From Lantana camara (taxonomy: Eukaryota; Streptophyta; Magnoliopsida; Lamiales; Verbenaceae): a stretch of DNA of 64,000 nt. The notes under the pieces are model-generated. The model saw nothing but the letters and a program-made list of their open reading frames with translations. It had not been told where the DNA came from and did not search any database. Positions 11,397 through 23,796 of this stretch are shown piece by piece. Position 1 is the first letter of the stretch. Each line of letters opens with the position of its first letter. Where the stretch lies: the NCBI GenBank assembly GCA_037501455.1, contig CM074863.1:8552001-8616000 (forward strand), written 5' to 3'. The translations under genes and the position numbers were made by a program.

Positions 11397-11921
11397 GGGG
11401 CAGTTATTTAAAAGGATCAAGTATCCTAAAAAATTATCCTAAACCCCCTAATTTGAAAAAAGTATGTTTTAGATCACCAATACACTACTTATTTTTTATA
11501 AACCCCCTAAAACGCTAAAAAGTCTGTTTTGCCTTTATTTTTTTACTACAACCACACCATTTTTACTTCTTCCAATCCAATATCCCTTTGAGTATCTCTT
11601 TTTTTTTTTTTTTTTTTTTTTTCTTATTTTTTTGTCAAGTAAGACTCAAGAAACTGAGTTCTTAATCTCCTCAGATGAAATCGAAATCTGACCAACGACG
11701 AAGGAGATATGGTCGATCAAAGTTTCAAAATCGCGACTAAAAATTGACAACAACTTTGACAGCCTCCTTCGGCCTCATCCGACAACGGAATCCAACGAAG
11801 TTGGTATGCAAATCGAAGTTCTCAACGAGATCTACAACTTGGACGTGGTCTCATGGCCTAAAATGGCCTGGTGATGGAGATATTGGCCGACGAAGCTGAC
11901 ATCAACTTTGTCCAGTTAAAC
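11397..11921 (+). repeat. Left terminal inverted repeat of the fold-back element
   Basis: Starts GGGGCAGTTATTTAAAAGG and runs through AAACCCCCTAA, CGACGAAGGAGATATGGTCG and TCTCATGGCCTAAAATGGCC to GGCCGACGAAGCTG. Each block recurs in inverse order and orientation in the right TIR. A short copy of CCAAGTTGTAGATCTCGT recurs at about 11927-11945 where the array begins. Confidence 0.85.
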
Positions 11922-11949
11922 AGCTCCAAGTTGTAGATCTCGTAATTAA

Positions 11950-13410
11950 AAGCGGGTTTAATGCGTAATGGGATGTGGACTTTGTCCAGTTAAACAAGTT
12001 TAATACGTAATGGGATGGGGACTTTGTCCATTTAAACAGGTTTAATGCGTAATGTGATGGGGACTTTGTCCAGTTAAACAGGTTTAATGCGTAATGGGAT
12101 GGGGACTTTGTCCAGTTAAACAGGTTTAATGCGTAATGTGATGGGGGCTTTGTCTAGTTAAACAAGTTTAATGCGTAATGGGATGGGGACTTTGTCAAGT
12201 TAAACAGGTTTAATGCGTAATGGGATGGGAACTTTGTTCAGTTAAACAAGTTTAATGCGTAATGGGATAGGGACTTTGTCCAGTTAAACAGGTTTAATGC
12301 ATAATGAGATGGGGACTTTGTCCATTTAAACAGGTTTAATGCGTAATGGGATGGGGACTTTGTTCAGTTAAACAGGTTTAATGCGTAATGGGGTGGGGAC
12401 TTTGTCCAGTTAAAAAGGTCTAATGCGTAATGAGATAGGAACTTTGTCCGGTTAAACAAGTTTAATGTGTAATGGGATTGAGATTTTGTTCATTTAAACA
12501 GGTTTAATGCGTAATGGGATGGGGACTTTATTCAGTTAAACAGGTTTAATGCGTAATGGGATAGGGACTTTGTCCAGTTAAATAGGTTTAATGCATAATG
12601 AGATGGGGACTTTGTCCATTTAAATAGGTTTAATGCGTAATGAGATGGGGACTTTGTCCAGTTAAACAGCTTTAAGACGTAATGGAATAGGGACTTTGTC
12701 CAGTTAAACAGGTTTAATGCGTAATGGGATGGGGACTTTGTCCATTTAAACAGGTTTAATGTGTAATGTGATGGAGACTTTGTCCAATTAAACAGGTTTA
12801 ATGCGTAATGGGATGGGGACTTTGTCCAGTTAAACAGGTTTAATGCATAATGAAATGGGGACTTTGTCTAGTTAAACAGGTTTAATGCGTAATGGGATGG
12901 GGACTTTATTCAGTTAAACAGGTTTAATGCGTAATGGGATAGGGACTTTGTCCAGTTAAATAGGTTTAATGCATAATGAGATGGGGACTTTGTCCAGTTA
13001 AACAGCTTTAAGACGTAATTGAATAGGGACTTTGTCCAGTTAAACAGGTTTAATGCATAATGAGATGGGGATTTTGTCCATTTAAACAGGTTTAATGCGT
13101 AATGTGATGGAGACTTTGTCCAGTTAAACAGGTTTAATGAGTAATGGGATAGGAACTTTGTCCAGTTAAACAGGTTTAATGAGTAATGGGATAGGAACTT
13201 TGTCCATTTAAACAAGTTTAATGCGTAATGGGATGGGGACTTTGTTCAGTTAAACAGGTTTAATGCGTAATGGGATTGGGACTTTGTTCAGTTAAACAAG
13301 GTTCATTTGTAATAGGATGATGACTTTGTTCATTTAAACAGGTTTAATGGGATGGGGACTTTGTCCAGTTAGACAGGTTTAATGCGTAATGGGATGGAGA
13401 CTTTGTGCAG
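11950..13410 (+). repeat. 42-bp tandem array, about 34 units (left arm)
   Basis: Consensus unit: GGTTTAATGCGTAATGGGAT then GGGGACTTTGTCCAGTTAAACA. Units vary at a few positions (GCATAATGAG, GTGTAATGTG, TTCAG for TCCAG). Because 42 is divisible by 3 some frames stay open for many units, for instance the minus-strand frame at 12910-13215, which reads a 14-residue period (NWTKSPSHYALNLF). I regard that as a by-product of repetition. Confidence 0.9.
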
Positions 13411-13429
13411 TTAAGATTGATTGATTATC

Positions 13430-13925
13430 ATAAGTGTAATTTGATTATCATACGTGTGATTAATCAATCTCGAGTATCATTATTGTAATATTGTTGTCCA
13501 CAACATTACACTTTTGATAATCAATCAATCTCGAATATCATTGTTGTAATATTGTTGTCCACAACATTACACTTATGATAATCAATCAATCTCGAGTATC
13601 ATTGTTGTAATATTGTTGTCCACAACATTACACTTATGATAATCAATCAATTATGAGTATCATTAATGTAATATTCTTGCCCCCATCCAATTACACTTAT
13701 GATAATCAATCAATCTTGAGTATCATTATTGTAATATTGTTGTCCACAACATTACACTTATGATAATCAATCAATCTCGAGTATCATTATTGTAATATTA
13801 TTGTCCACAACATTACACTTATGATAATCAATAAATTATGAGTATCATTAATGTAATATTCTTGCCCCCATCCAATTACACTTATGATAATTAATCAGTT
13901 TTGAGTATCATTATTGTAATATTCT
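13430..13925. repeat. 61-bp tandem core, about 8 units
   Basis: Units contain ATTGTTGTCCACAACATTAC, ACTTATGATAATCAATCAAT, CTCGAGTATCATTATTGTAA. Phase was measured from the TTGTTGTCC starts at 13491, 13552 and 13613 (61-bp steps). Two units have CTTGCCCCCATCCAATTACAC in place of the GTTGTCCACAAC palindrome, a hybrid with the flanking array. Confidence 0.85.
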
Positions 13926-13934
13926 TACCCCCAT

Positions 13935-14868
13935 CTCATTACGCATTAAACCTGTCCAACTGGACAAAGTCCCCATCCCATTACGCATTAAACCTGTTTA
14001 ACTGGACAAAGTCCCCATTCCATTACACATTAAACCTGTTTAAATGAACAAAGTCCCCATCCCATTACGCAATAAACTTGTTTAACTGGACAAAGTCCCC
14101 ATCCCATTACGCATTAAACCTGTTTAACTGGACAAAGTCCCCATCCCATTACGCATTAAACCTATTTAAATGGACAAAGTCTCCATCCCATTACATATTA
14201 AACCTGTTTAAAAGGACAATGTCCCCATCACATTACGCATTAAACCTGTTTAACTGGACAAAGTCCCCATCCCATTACGCATTAAACCTGTTTAATTGGA
14301 CAAAGTCCCCATCCCATTATGCATTAAACCTGTTTAAATGGACAAAGTCCACATTCCATTACCCATTAAACCTGCTTAACTGGACAAAGTCCCCATCCCA
14401 TTACGCATTAAACCTGTCCAACTGGACAAAGACCCTATCCCATTATGCATTAAACCTGTTTAACTGGACAAAGTCTCCATTCCATTACACATTAAACCTG
14501 TTTAAATGAACAAAGTCCCCATCCCATTACACATTAAACATGTTTAATTGGACAAAGTCCCCATCCCATTATGCATTAAACCTGTTTAACTGGACAAAGT
14601 CCTTATCCCATTACGCATTAAACCTGTTTAATTGGACAAAGTCCCCATCCCATTACGCATTAAACCTGTTTAAATGGACAAAGTCCCCATCCCATTACGC
14701 ATTAAACCTGTTTAACCGGAAAAATTCCCCATCCCAGTACGCATTAAACTTGTTTAACTGGACAAAGACCCCATCCCATTAAGCATTAATCCTGTTTAAC
14801 TGGATAAATTCTCCATCCCATTATGCATTAAACCTGTTTAACTGGACAAAGTCCCCATCCCATTACGA
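13935..14868 (-). repeat. 42-bp tandem array, about 22 units (right arm, inverted)
   Basis: Reverse complement of the left array: TGTTTAACTGGACAAAGTCC then CCATCCCATTACGCATTAAACC. Plus-strand open frames at 14078-14509 and 14540-14782 read the same 14-residue period as the minus strand of the left array. The right array is shorter than the left by about 12 units. Confidence 0.9.
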
Positions 14869-15173
14869 ATTAGAATCTGCAATTTGGGAAATTTTTTCAG
14901 TTATCTCCTTTAATGTAGAAAAATAATTTTTATGGATGAAACGTGAAAAATAGCTCAAGAAAGAAAATAATATATTGTAAATTTTCCGCCACAGCCGCCT
15001 TCAAACGGTGATTCCTCTGCCAATACTCCGTCATAGCACCTGCTACCATAGTCGAAATCTTTCTCTTGAAGAGTACTACAATGCCCATGCCTTGTTTGCC
15101 TCGATTAGCCACCGAAATCGCTGGAAAAAGGGCTGGAACGTGCACTGCCACTATCGCCTCCGCCGCTGCCAGC

Positions 15174-15697
15174 TTCGTCGGCCGATATCTCCATCACCAG
15201 GCCATTTTAGGCCATGAGACCACCTCCAAGTTGTAGATCTCGTCGAGAACTTTGATTTGCATACCAATTTCGCTGGATTACGTTGTCGGATGAGGCCGAA
15301 CGAGGCTTTCAAAGTTGCTGTCAATTTTTAGTCGCGATTTTAAAACTTTGATCGACCATATCTCCTTCGTCGTTGGTCGGATTTCGATTTCGTCTTAGCC
15401 ATTGTGATTGTTGTCTCGAGATCTTCGATTTTGACTATTCGTTTGCGTAAATCGGTTGTCGGACGAAAAAGTTGTAATTCTTGGGGTGAAGGAATACCGA
15501 CAGAGAGGGAGAGAGGAGAGAGAAGACAGGGAGAGCTTCTGCTTCTTCAATGCAACAAGGGCATTATGGCCTTTTCACACTTTTAGGGGGTTTACAAAAA
15601 ATACGTTGAGTATTAGGGATGTAAAATAGACAAATTTCAAACTGGGGGATTTAGAAAAACAATTATGGTTTATTAGGGATTGTTCAATAATTTGCCG
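15174..15697 (-). repeat. Right terminal inverted repeat of the fold-back element
   Basis: Inverse of the left TIR: CAGCTTCGTCGGCCGATATC, GGCCATTTTAGGCCATGAGA, CCATATCTCCTTCGTCG, TTTTAGGGGGTTTACAAAAA, ending AATAATTTGCCG. It diverges from the left copy by roughly a tenth to a fifth by eye, and contains a small GA-rich insert (15500-15530) near its middle. Confidence 0.85.
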
Positions 15698-15833
15698 TTA
15701 AATTATTTTACTAGAGTTAGCTACATGTATAACGAACCAATAAGATGTAAGTCATTTTAAACCAAAACGATAAATAAATAAATATATAATTGTAACATAT
15801 CATTTATATTAAAAATTAAATTTACTAATAGGT

Positions 15834-16560
15834 TTAGCCGACTTTATTCATTTTTATTTCATATTCTACATTATGCTCTAAATTTATTTTTCCAAAGTCA
15901 TCAATTAATTTATTTATTATTCTTGATTTTATATAAGTTTTATCTTTTTTTGTTTTCTCCTTATTTGTTATTTTTCTATAGTTATTCCGTTGGCCTTCAA
16001 GAACTCGTTTAAAATTCTCTTGTTCTTTTAGTATTTTTAAAATTATTGTATTTATCACATAATTAGTAAAAGAACTCTTTTTCGTAGCTTTTTTTATTAT
16101 TTTAAGAAGAATTTATTTCCTTTTTTTATTTTTTTTAATTTTTCAACTTTAAATCTTTTATCTTTTTTCTGAATTGTAGTTCCAAAATGATTTATACTAA
16201 TTCTATTTAATTGTATGTTATTCTTTAATTCTTTTATAAAATTTTAAAGATTTAATATTTTTTATTTGATTCTATTAACACAATTAATCATAGATTCAAA
16301 ATTTATATTTATAATTCCCATTTTCTTCAAATGTTTATTCCGTTTAATAAAACTTTTTTGTTTTCTTTTTAAGTAGATTTTTTAACTTTTTTATTTTATT
16401 TTTATTTTTGTTACAAAATTCATGATCCTCTAAATTTATAATATCTTTGTCTATTTCAATTTCTAATTCTATTATTTTATTTATATTTTAATCGATCTCT
16501 CCAATAGCGATTCTTATACTTGTTATTTCAAGTTATTCAATTGTTCTTTATAGTAATCAC
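15834..16560 (-). pseudogene. Decayed lysine/asparagine-rich coding region, unidentified
   Basis: On the minus strand an open block (15834-16058, 74 codons) is rich in K, N, I and E. Further short blocks of the same composition continue up to about 16560 in changing frames. This looks like one long AT-biased reading frame broken by stops and shifts. I cannot name the family; an old integrated element or virus-like sequence is possible, but there is no diagnostic motif. Confidence 0.3.
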
Positions 16561-16889
16561 ATGTATATACTTGTACAAATTAAAGGACCATTTCAGCATA
16601 TCTTCATTACAAGAATTAGTTAAATGATGCTTATTTAGAATTCTCATTTTAAGGAGAAGGATAATGTCAATTTGTACCATCATAATTCATATGATACATC
16701 TATGCAAGATATATCTATATGTAATAACCGCTGATATCTAAAAAATTTTCGTTTTCAGTATTATTTAATTTCATTTCTTCATCTTGTAAGTAGCTTATTG
16801 TTATAACTTCTATTTGATACAATTTATACATAATATTTATTATTGATTTTATTAAAGTTTTATTTTTAATATTTCAAAACACGTGAGAG

Positions 16890-18423
16890 TTTACTTAAAT
16901 TGGATACCCTATCCAACCTTCTACCTCAATAGAAAACTTGCAGGCCAATTTTCAGGAGCCCCGGAATTGGGGAAGAAAATAAGAACGTCTTGATATATCT
17001 TGTTTCTTCTTTTTTCAGGTACAAGTTAAAAAACAAACGAAACGGACCCTTTTGTTTGAGGAAGAATTCAAATTCTTAATAACAAATAATTATATGTATA
17101 TATGTGCACAGTAAGAAGAAACATTAATTAAAAAAAATTATATCATACCATACATCATCACCAAAATCTCCAAAAATTGCAAATCACCATTGAATGCAAC
17201 AATTTGGGTATTGAAGCATATGATTATGAAACGGATAAAAGAGTACTAATAATTTCGCAAACTTGATGCGTGTGCAAAAAATAATAATTATTATTTAAAT
17301 ATATTCAATTAAATTATTTTTTTTGGTGGAAATTAAATTATTCATCTTAACATGAATTCAATAATTAAATAGCATAAGATAATATCATATTAATTAAAAA
17401 AATAAAATATGAGGAGAAAAAATAAAAATTATATGAAAAAGAAAAAGAAAAAGAATTGGACCGAGGTGAAAGGAAAAAAAAAAGTTAATAGTATGCTATG
17501 ATACATCGATACGGATACGACACGATACGGATATGTCGACACGGATTTTTTCATGAATTTCCCACATGAGGAGTGTCGGACACGGTGTCGGACGCGAATG
17601 TCCGACACGACACGACACGATAAAATGATATATTTAGAAGTGTCCGTGTATTATAGTAAATACGTTGTTGGAGTGATAAAAAAATGTAAATAAATAAAAA
17701 GAAAAAAAAAAGAATACAAGAAAACAGAGCGGAGGAAAAGAATAAAGAAAAAAAGAAAAACCAAAACGGTTACTATATGTCTCTCTCGCTTAATATAATA
17801 GTAGAGATTAATAGAATATGAAGAATAAAAGTAACTTGAGAGAAAAGTGGAGTTGAAACGTATGTGATGGAGAAAATAAATTAATTAAAAGAAAAAAAAT
17901 TACAGACCAATTTTCGAGAGAGAACCTTCAAACTACTTGGTCAACCCCTTGTTAGCCTCCCTCGCTTAACATATAGGATAGATGAAAAAATTAAAAAAAT
18001 ATTAAAAAAACCTTTATCATGTCATACGTTACTAAAAACCCGAAAAAAATGTACATCTCAATATTCAATTTGGCTACGAGGCATATGATTGTGAAAAAGT
18101 TATGAATGACCATTATGTCCTCCAACAATTAATACAAAGTTCTGCTCTATATGACTATATCACAATGATGATATTGATATGCCTAGGGCGCCAAAGATTC
18201 TGATTTCTGGCAAAGCAATTTTATCTCCCTAAATCATTTATTGTAATAAGTTTCAAGAAATGCAAAACGTATTTGGCACTTGTGCAAAAATATCAAAATG
18301 AACATTTTGTGTAAGATACGTGGTTAATATTTAAAATTAACAATAGATTAAAATAAATTCGATCAGATGAAATGATATATGATATTACGGTACCAAAAAA
18401 TGATGTTATATTAAGTTATAGAG
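16890..18423. other. AT-rich spacer with weak repeats
   Basis: Two diverged direct copies may be present: about 17140-17245 and 18000-18100 both contain an AAAAT-TGCA/TACA-ATC block followed by GCATATGATTRTGAAA. No gene is supported. Confidence 0.35.
17508..17625. repeat. GC-richer short-motif cluster (CGATACGG / CGACACGA)
   Basis: Within AT-rich surroundings this segment repeats CGATACGG, GTCGGACACGG and CGACACGACACGACACGA. It could be a decayed transposon terminus, but no partner end was found. Confidence 0.4.
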
Positions 18424-19279
18424 TTTTTTCCATGGAGCACCCCTGTGTTAGGAATAAGTGTCATGAAAAACCCTGTGTTATAAAAATTCATTTGACGAAC
18501 TTTATGTTTTATAAATTATTGCACAAAAAACTTTAAGTTGACTATTTGAGTTACATGAGCCTTAAATGTCGTTGAATATTTGTTTTTATATGAATTATCA
18601 TTTTTACTTTCCTTTATTGATTTTTAAACACAAATGTGATTTTGTCTTTTCATTTAGTCCTAAATTATTAGAGTTCTCTTTCTTTTCAAACATCTCTGAT
18701 CGGGTCGAATTTCGGTTCGCTGACGTGATTGAGAGGCATCGACTAATATCACTTAGAATTTGTAATGACGTGATGTGTTCGGAGCGGATAAAAGTGCAAG
18801 ATGGAAAGGAAAAGTAAGCTGAAGGTCGACCAGGGACATGTGAGGTTTTTGTTGGGATAAATGCCCTGAAAATCCAGTTATATTGTAAATATTTTGGATT
18901 AATAAAACTGAAATTAAAGCAAGTTATGAGTATTTTACAAATTTTATAATTAATGACGTGTGATGGTATTTTTATATGAAATGTGTTTCATAGGAAAAGA
19001 CTTTAAATACCAGAAATCACGTGTCATTAAAGTTCTAGTCGGTTTGATAAGAAGATGTTCTTATCAAGACTATAATGTGTTATATAAGATGATTAGTCTT
19101 TCATCATAGGGAAATGGAGTTTCCAATTATGACACATTGATGATTTTCAATGAGATTTGAAACATCGAACTGGACCACTGAGATTGTTCATTTTATACTG
19201 CTATCTAAAATGAACAAAATCTCGGAAGCATTAGACTCTTAATCCGGGCAGTGTTTCTACTTTAGGCATGTAGTGTTAA

Positions 19280-22200
19280 TGTAACGCCCCGCATCTCCGA
19301 AGCACGATCCAACGACATTCTCGGGTAAGTTTTCACACTTGTATGTTAATTTGTGAATTTCGTGACTTGTATGATTTAATCGGAATTTAATTTGATATGT
19401 GATTATTCAGATTATTTGATGATTAATTGCTAATTTAATTATTACGTGCGTACGTGACTTGAATAGTTTAATTCAATTTAATTCGAACTTATTTCTACGA
19501 AATAATTGCTAAACTTGAGTTTAAATCTATTATGTTAATTAACTTGTTTAATTTGAATTTATTCGAATTCTTTGTGATTTAATTGTCAATTATATGCTTT
19601 TGGGGTATTGTTAATTGTACGAAAGATTTTCTAAAATTAAATTGAATTAAGTCCTAATTGGTAAAATTATTCCCCAATTTAAATTGTAAAATTAATTCGG
19701 GACTTATATGTTTAATTGAGACCCTACAAGAATTATTTTGCGGTTAATTGAACGCGTTATTTTATTTTTCCTACGTGTTAAGACTACCCGGTTTGTATAT
19801 AGCATGTATCTAGACACATTTCTTGTCATTCTCCCACACACACTCTCTCTCCCCTCTCCTTTCTCGGCTGAAACAACACGAAGGAAGGAGCCCCATTTCT
19901 CAAATTTCAACTTCGTCAATTCTTCACCAAATTGGACATGCAAATAGTCGAAATCGATGTACTCGGAACAAGGAACACAACCGTATGCTCGGAATCGAGA
20001 TCCAACAAGAAACGAGAGAGAACGGAGCTCCGAAAATTGCTGATTTTCGTCACTTTTCGCAGCAACATTCCGATGACCTCTGGCGACGGAATCGGGTGAA
20101 TGAATATAGCATTTTACTCCTGGAGACGAGGCCTACCTAACCATAGTGGTGGTTCGCGGCAAGAACCGCCGTAGCCGGAGCTACGGCGAAGGGCGCAGCA
20201 GCGCGCGGTGGCGCGGACTGCGTGGGTGGCGGGATGGCCACTCCGGCCATCCTACGGCGGCGAAACCTTGGGGGAAATACTTGGGACCTCAAACCGAGTC
20301 GAGTGGTACCAACCTCGCCACCTGGGACCCACCGAATCGGTGGCGATGAACAGCAACAGCGGCGCAGATGGCGGCAGACGGCGGCGCTGGTCTCCGGTGA
20401 AATTTTCCGGCCAATACCATATGCATTTCGACGGGCTCGACATGGGTAAGCCATTGCTTTTTACGGTTTCGAATTTCGTTTAGCGGTTTGGGAGAAATCG
20501 CGATTTGAAGATTTTGAGGGTTTCGTATTCTTAGATCTGAAATTGGAGACAAACCGCTCAGAATTTCGAGAAATTGATTGAAGATTCGGAACGAGCATGA
20601 GGAACACATTCGGGACTGATTTTTCGGGAATTTTCCGACAACCTTCGGCGGCGGCCGGCGGCTTTTCCGGCAGCTACAGTGGTGGCGCTCCGACGGCCTT
20701 CTGACAGAACGTCCGTCTCGATGCGGTGATTCTAACGCCATCTTCCGTTCGTCGTTTGGATACTCGGTTAATTTGTTATGATTTATTTCGTGTTTCTTGA
20801 ATTATTGGAATTTATCGTTTAATTGTCGTTTTGATTGATTTTCGTGCCAATATGACTTCGTTGAGCTAGAATATGATTGTATACATGTTGATGGATATAT
20901 TTGATATTCGATATGAATCCGGTTACCCCTTTTTGATAGGTTGGTATGCTTGTTTTGTGCCGAATGTATATAAATTGGTAACTTTAATATACGACTTATT
21001 CGTAAACTTGGTTTGGTTGTGAATAGCCTCTATTTTCATGTTGGTAGATGTTCAAAGATGATTATTATGATTGTAAATAATTAGTCATTGCTCGTGTAAG
21101 TCGTAATAATGCTCAATGGACAATTTATGCTATAAAATGATAGTTTTTCGTATTCTTTAAATTATTAGAAGTGTTCTTGTATGCCTAAATTAAACTAAGT
21201 CAATTCTTGGAATTAGTATCTAATCGATATGTGGAGTCATGTGAGATTGCTTGTTGAGAAGATATGCATTTGTTATATGAATCTTGTTGGAATATTGATA
21301 TTAGGATTCATGCTTTAATAGATGAAACCATGCCGGATTGTTTATTTGAATAATATGATTAAGTCTTGAATTCTTGCTTGCTTACTTGATAAGGGGATGT
21401 ATGTGTAATTTTGTTAGAAACCATAAAAGGGTATTCATGTTATGACTTTGAAACTAGGAGAATAACATAGGGGATGTTTGTGTAATTTTCCTAAACCATT
21501 ATGAATTGCTTAGGGGATGTTTGTGTAATTTCCATGAAACTATGAATGTATACTATGATTGAGCTCGTATGCCAAAACATGTTATGAATTCCTAACGTAT
21601 GATACAAATGAATCGTGAATATGCCGTTAAGCTTAAAAGCATGACTTTATGTGATTAAATATATGCCTTATTCATTGTGAGCATGACGTATGAATGTAAT
21701 AACGTTACATGAACTTATCCTTGACTAAGATTATGATCTATTATGTATAATAATTGAATTAATTGTCAAGTATGACTTATAATCGCTATGTTTAGAATCT
21801 TGCAAACTTCATACACATTTAAATGACCGAATTGTTCTTATTTATGCATTTCACATGAGACATGAACTTAGTATTTTGAATGAATGATCTTCGTTAGACC
21901 TTGATGGATTTGTATGATGTAACTATGCAAAATGTGATATTATTCTTGTTAATTATAATCTTATGAACTTGGGACATACTTTATATTATGTTTGAAACTT
22001 ACTTGTTAATGTGCATTCAATCAACTTGATAACTTATGGAAATTGGACTCTTATGTGCCATTTATGTATGATTGATAATTGTTAAGGTTACATACATGTC
22101 CATTGACCTCTCATGATTTATGTGGTTAAACTTATGCCTATCCATGGCTTGCTGTGCATTCTTTATGCTCTATTTGGCCATGACATATCATGATATGCAC

Positions 22201-23796
22201 GATAGAGCCATCCTTGCATTCATAAATCTCATGATAAGCATGATACTTCGCCGTGCGTCGTGTTAAGTTATCTTCTGAGTCCAGTCTTAATTGTGGAGTG
22301 CGTGCATGTCTTGTATAGGTGGTGAGCCACAGGAGGTCAAGTGCTTCTTGTTCGTTTGGTCGACTTCTTCTCGGTTAACTTTGGTCCAAGTGAGGAGTTA
22401 TAATATCAAAATGTTTTCTAAAACTGTGGACACATATGACCTATCATGTTTGATGGTTTTGGACTCCCATTTTTGAAAAGGTATATGTAGCTTAATAAGC
22501 CAAGTTTTGTGAGCGTTGCTCATATTATGATGTTTCACTATGGAAAACGGTTTACAAATAAAACTCGTGTTTTGGTATATGGTATAGGTACCCAAAATGC
22601 TTTTAGAACTTTCATTTGGATTTTATGCACGTGTGAGTTATGTAGCGAGCCTTTGTTATACCTTGCAAGGACGCTTGCTTGGTTGGTTCTTTTGATAGCG
22701 CTCGGGGCGGAGTAAGTGGTAAGACCGGGAACGCAAGGGCGGACGGTTGCACCCTTACGAAGTACCCACTTTTGGATAAGTTTGCTAAGACTCCGAGGAG
22801 GGTTCGGGGTTGAGGTAAGCTTGGGAGAAGGTCGGTTTCATGGACCCACTTCTCCATGGATCTTTTGCGATGATCGGGGGGTGCACACCCTCGACATCAA
22901 CGGCGTTAAGGATGCATTGGTTTGATTTCACTTGGTTTGGGAAGTAAGGATGGAGTGCTCGTACTCGCCGAGCCGGTTATGTTTCTAGTTTGTGATCCGT
23001 TGTTTTGAAAACCCCTTTGCATTGATTTTGAAAAGTTAAGCGGATCATAAACACCTTTGATATCACATGCATTGTACCCACTTTATTATATTCCTTATAG
23101 TAAATCCTCACCGGTTCCTTTTGAACAGACTCTTCAACCTTTGTATTGTCTGCAGGTTTCCTGAAGTCTTGCTAGGCGGTGTGTCATAGAGTCTTGGCTC
23201 GTAGAAGTTGTGTCGAGTCTGCATTTACTTTAAGTTGATGTTCATGTACGTTATTATGGTTTAACGCTTTCGTTAGCCTTGGTGGGCATTATGTTATAGT
23301 TGGAAACGTTACATTCTCGTATGAATTCTGTTTATGAAAATTGTACAGGTTGGGATCGTGATGATCCAATGATATTTGGATATATTATTCTGTCGGGACA
23401 GGTGCTTAGGTAGTTGAACCCGTATTTATGATTTTGTTTCGGGACAGGTGCCTAGGGAGTGGAACCCGTATTTATATTATTCCTTGTCGGGTCAGGTTGC
23501 ATGCTCTTAAACCCGTTGAACTGTGTGATGCGTGATTGATCTTGTTAATTGACGTTAATGAATTGATTCCGATTGCATGCTACATGTTTGTTGAAAAAAA
23601 AAATTTATGCTCGTTTCCGCATGTCTGTTGCTTTCTTTACGGCGCGTTGAGTCGAGTTGTTTAGGTACCGCCTAGCCAGGTTGTTCGTCCGTCACCACTT
23701 GCTTTGGGAACAGCGCGTATATGGATGTCAGTTTCATATACGAGCTAGAACCTTAGCGCGGGGTAGGATGTGATTGCCCTCCGCCGGGGAGTTACA
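19280..23796 (+). mobile_element. Gypsy-type solo LTR, 4517 bp
   Basis: Begins TGTAACGCCCCGCATCTCC and ends GGGGAGTTACA, a terminal inverted pair, flanked by a perfect 5-bp duplication GTTAA (19275-19279 and 23797-23801). The interior has no gag/pol, primer site or polypurine tract; open frames near 20140-20740 are GC-rich overlaps with no domain. The TGTAACGCCCC start is shared with the chromodomain gypsy LTR at 45101 (minus), so it likely derives from a long-LTR chromovirus that recombined out. A degenerate whole element cannot be excluded, but no internal duplication of the ends is visible. Confidence 0.8.

Larger units (their letters stand above)
11397..15697. mobile_element. Giant fold-back Mutator-like element, 4301 bp
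   Basis: A perfect 9-bp target duplication TTAAATTAT flanks the element (11388-11396 and 15698-15706), the hallmark of Mutator-like (MULE) transposition. Long terminal inverted repeats of about 520 bp (11397-11921 and 15174-15697) enclose two mirror-image arrays of a 42-bp repeat (11950-13410 and 13935-14868) around a core of 61-bp repeats (13430-13925). The right arm keeps about 300 bp (14870-15170) between TIR and array that the left arm lacks. No transposase is present, so it depends on one in trans. A transcript through it could form a hairpin more than a kilobase long. Confidence 0.9.

Noticed and set aside
11950..14868. CRISPR-like regularly spaced repeats
   Set aside because: The 42-bp and 61-bp units are contiguous tandem repeats without unique spacers, lie in a plant MULE, and have no cas genes.
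20137..20741. Several overlapping 60-150 codon frames on both strands
   Set aside because: They overlap in all frames of a GC-rich part of a solo LTR, with no domain or splice context.
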